Assembly: GCF_018139145.2 (NCBI RefSeq)
Contig: NC_059473.1
Coordinates: 60,556,707-60,620,706 of the forward strand
Length of the DNA stretch: 64,000 nucleotides
Origin: Gymnogyps californianus
Taxonomy: Eukaryota; Chordata; Aves; Accipitriformes; Cathartidae
Direction: 5' to 3'
Shown piece by piece: positions 63,701-64,000 of this stretch (position 1 is its first letter; every line of letters starts with the position of its first letter). The position numbers and the translations under genes were made by a program. Below the pieces are notes generated by a model. That model did not search any database. It had not been told where the DNA came from and saw nothing but the letters and a program-made list of their open reading frames with translations.

Positions 63701-64000
63701 CCTGCTCTTCTAACTACCTGAATGTTTTTCTCCCCTATGTTTTAAAAAGATGCACCCTGTTTGCCTTGAATTCAGCTAAGAGACTACAAAGTATCTGTAA
63801 GGTGAAATAGTTAACCAGCATTCAATCCCAGCAGTTTTATATTTAAAGGATGCTAAATAAGTCCTGTTGACTTACTGAAAGACAAAAATGACCAGTTACT
63901 TCAAAAGCAAGGGAATTACCGTCAGCAAACAACTTCCTGTGTCTCTTACCCTTCCTGTCACACGTGACATCATGCAGAAGAAGGCTAAATTGACACTTGT
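51776..64000. other. Upstream intergenic DNA, no exon recognised
   Basis: This is AT-rich unique DNA to the right edge. It contains a possible old-repeat trace at about 56805-56870 ('ggtccacctagcccagcact', 'ctccaacagtg'), an AAAC-type simple repeat at about 59780-59799 and several AT-rich blocks (for example 60280-60560). Open frames reach 123 codons (53071-53442 and 61316-61687) but have no recognised domain or partner exon. No tRNA, snoRNA or microRNA hairpin was identified by eye. Confidence 0.55.
59780..59799. repeat. (AAAC)n simple repeat
   Basis: AAAC repeats three times and runs into A7 then CCC. It is a short A-rich simple repeat. Confidence 0.6.

Noticed and set aside
1..64000. CRISPR arrays, operons, bacterial promoters, tRNA or rRNA genes.
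   Set aside because: No regularly spaced identical repeats, no dense coding, and no cloverleaf or rRNA signature were seen; the window is vertebrate nuclear DNA.

Overview
The window is vertebrate nuclear DNA, and a bird fits best. The evidence for a bird is a CR1 LINE with the avian-type 3' end (two ATTCTATG-like octamers), an avian-type endogenous-retroviral LTR, scattered very old MIR-like SINEs, and no sign of L1/Alu-type mammalian repeats. Nothing is bacterial: there are no operons, no CRISPR array and no dense coding. Almost all of the DNA is intronic or intergenic.

The only protein-coding gene I can support is PHACTR2 (phosphatase and actin regulator 2), on the minus strand. Two coding exons are present. 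Exon 1 (coding part 37646-37688) gives the start MGQTSVSTLPEPAG and sits in a strong CpG island (about 37300-38050). Exon 2 (4847-5014) gives 56 residues ending ...KFRETSA and carries the basic KPWKWRKKK block of PHACTR proteins. Donor, acceptor and phase agree: a phase-1 junction makes Val15, and exon 2 ends in phase 1, ready for the Val that starts the conserved VLERK segment. The remaining exons lie to the left of position 1. I recall the gene as lying on human 6q24 and chicken chromosome 3.

Layout: 1-4846 is part of intron 2. Exon 2 follows, and 5015-37645 is intron 1 (about 32.6 kb). Intron 1 contains a 5'-truncated CR1 split by a 1,158-bp solo LTR with a perfect 5-bp target duplication, a second older CR1 3' end, MIR-like SINEs, and a short element with terminal inverted repeats. 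At 37084-38106 are a G-quadruplex-prone tract, a GCC repeat, exon 1, the CpG-island promoter and a C17 tract. From about 38.1 kb to the end lies about 26 kb upstream of this promoter with no recognisable exon. It starts with a heavily decayed CR1 reverse-transcriptase fossil (about 38.8-40.0 kb); the rest is unique AT-rich DNA with weak traces of old repeats. In mammals FUCA2 lies upstream of PHACTR2 in divergent orientation, but none of its exons were found.

I found no convincing new biological system. The best second-look items are the nested CR1/LTR insertion with its 45-60 bp internal tandem repeat, the decayed CR1 next to the promoter, the inverted-repeat element at 33460-33667, the G- and C-rich tracts around the promoter, and a few open frames longer than their neighbours. 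Family assignments of old repeats come from remembered consensus sequence and need a repeat-library search.
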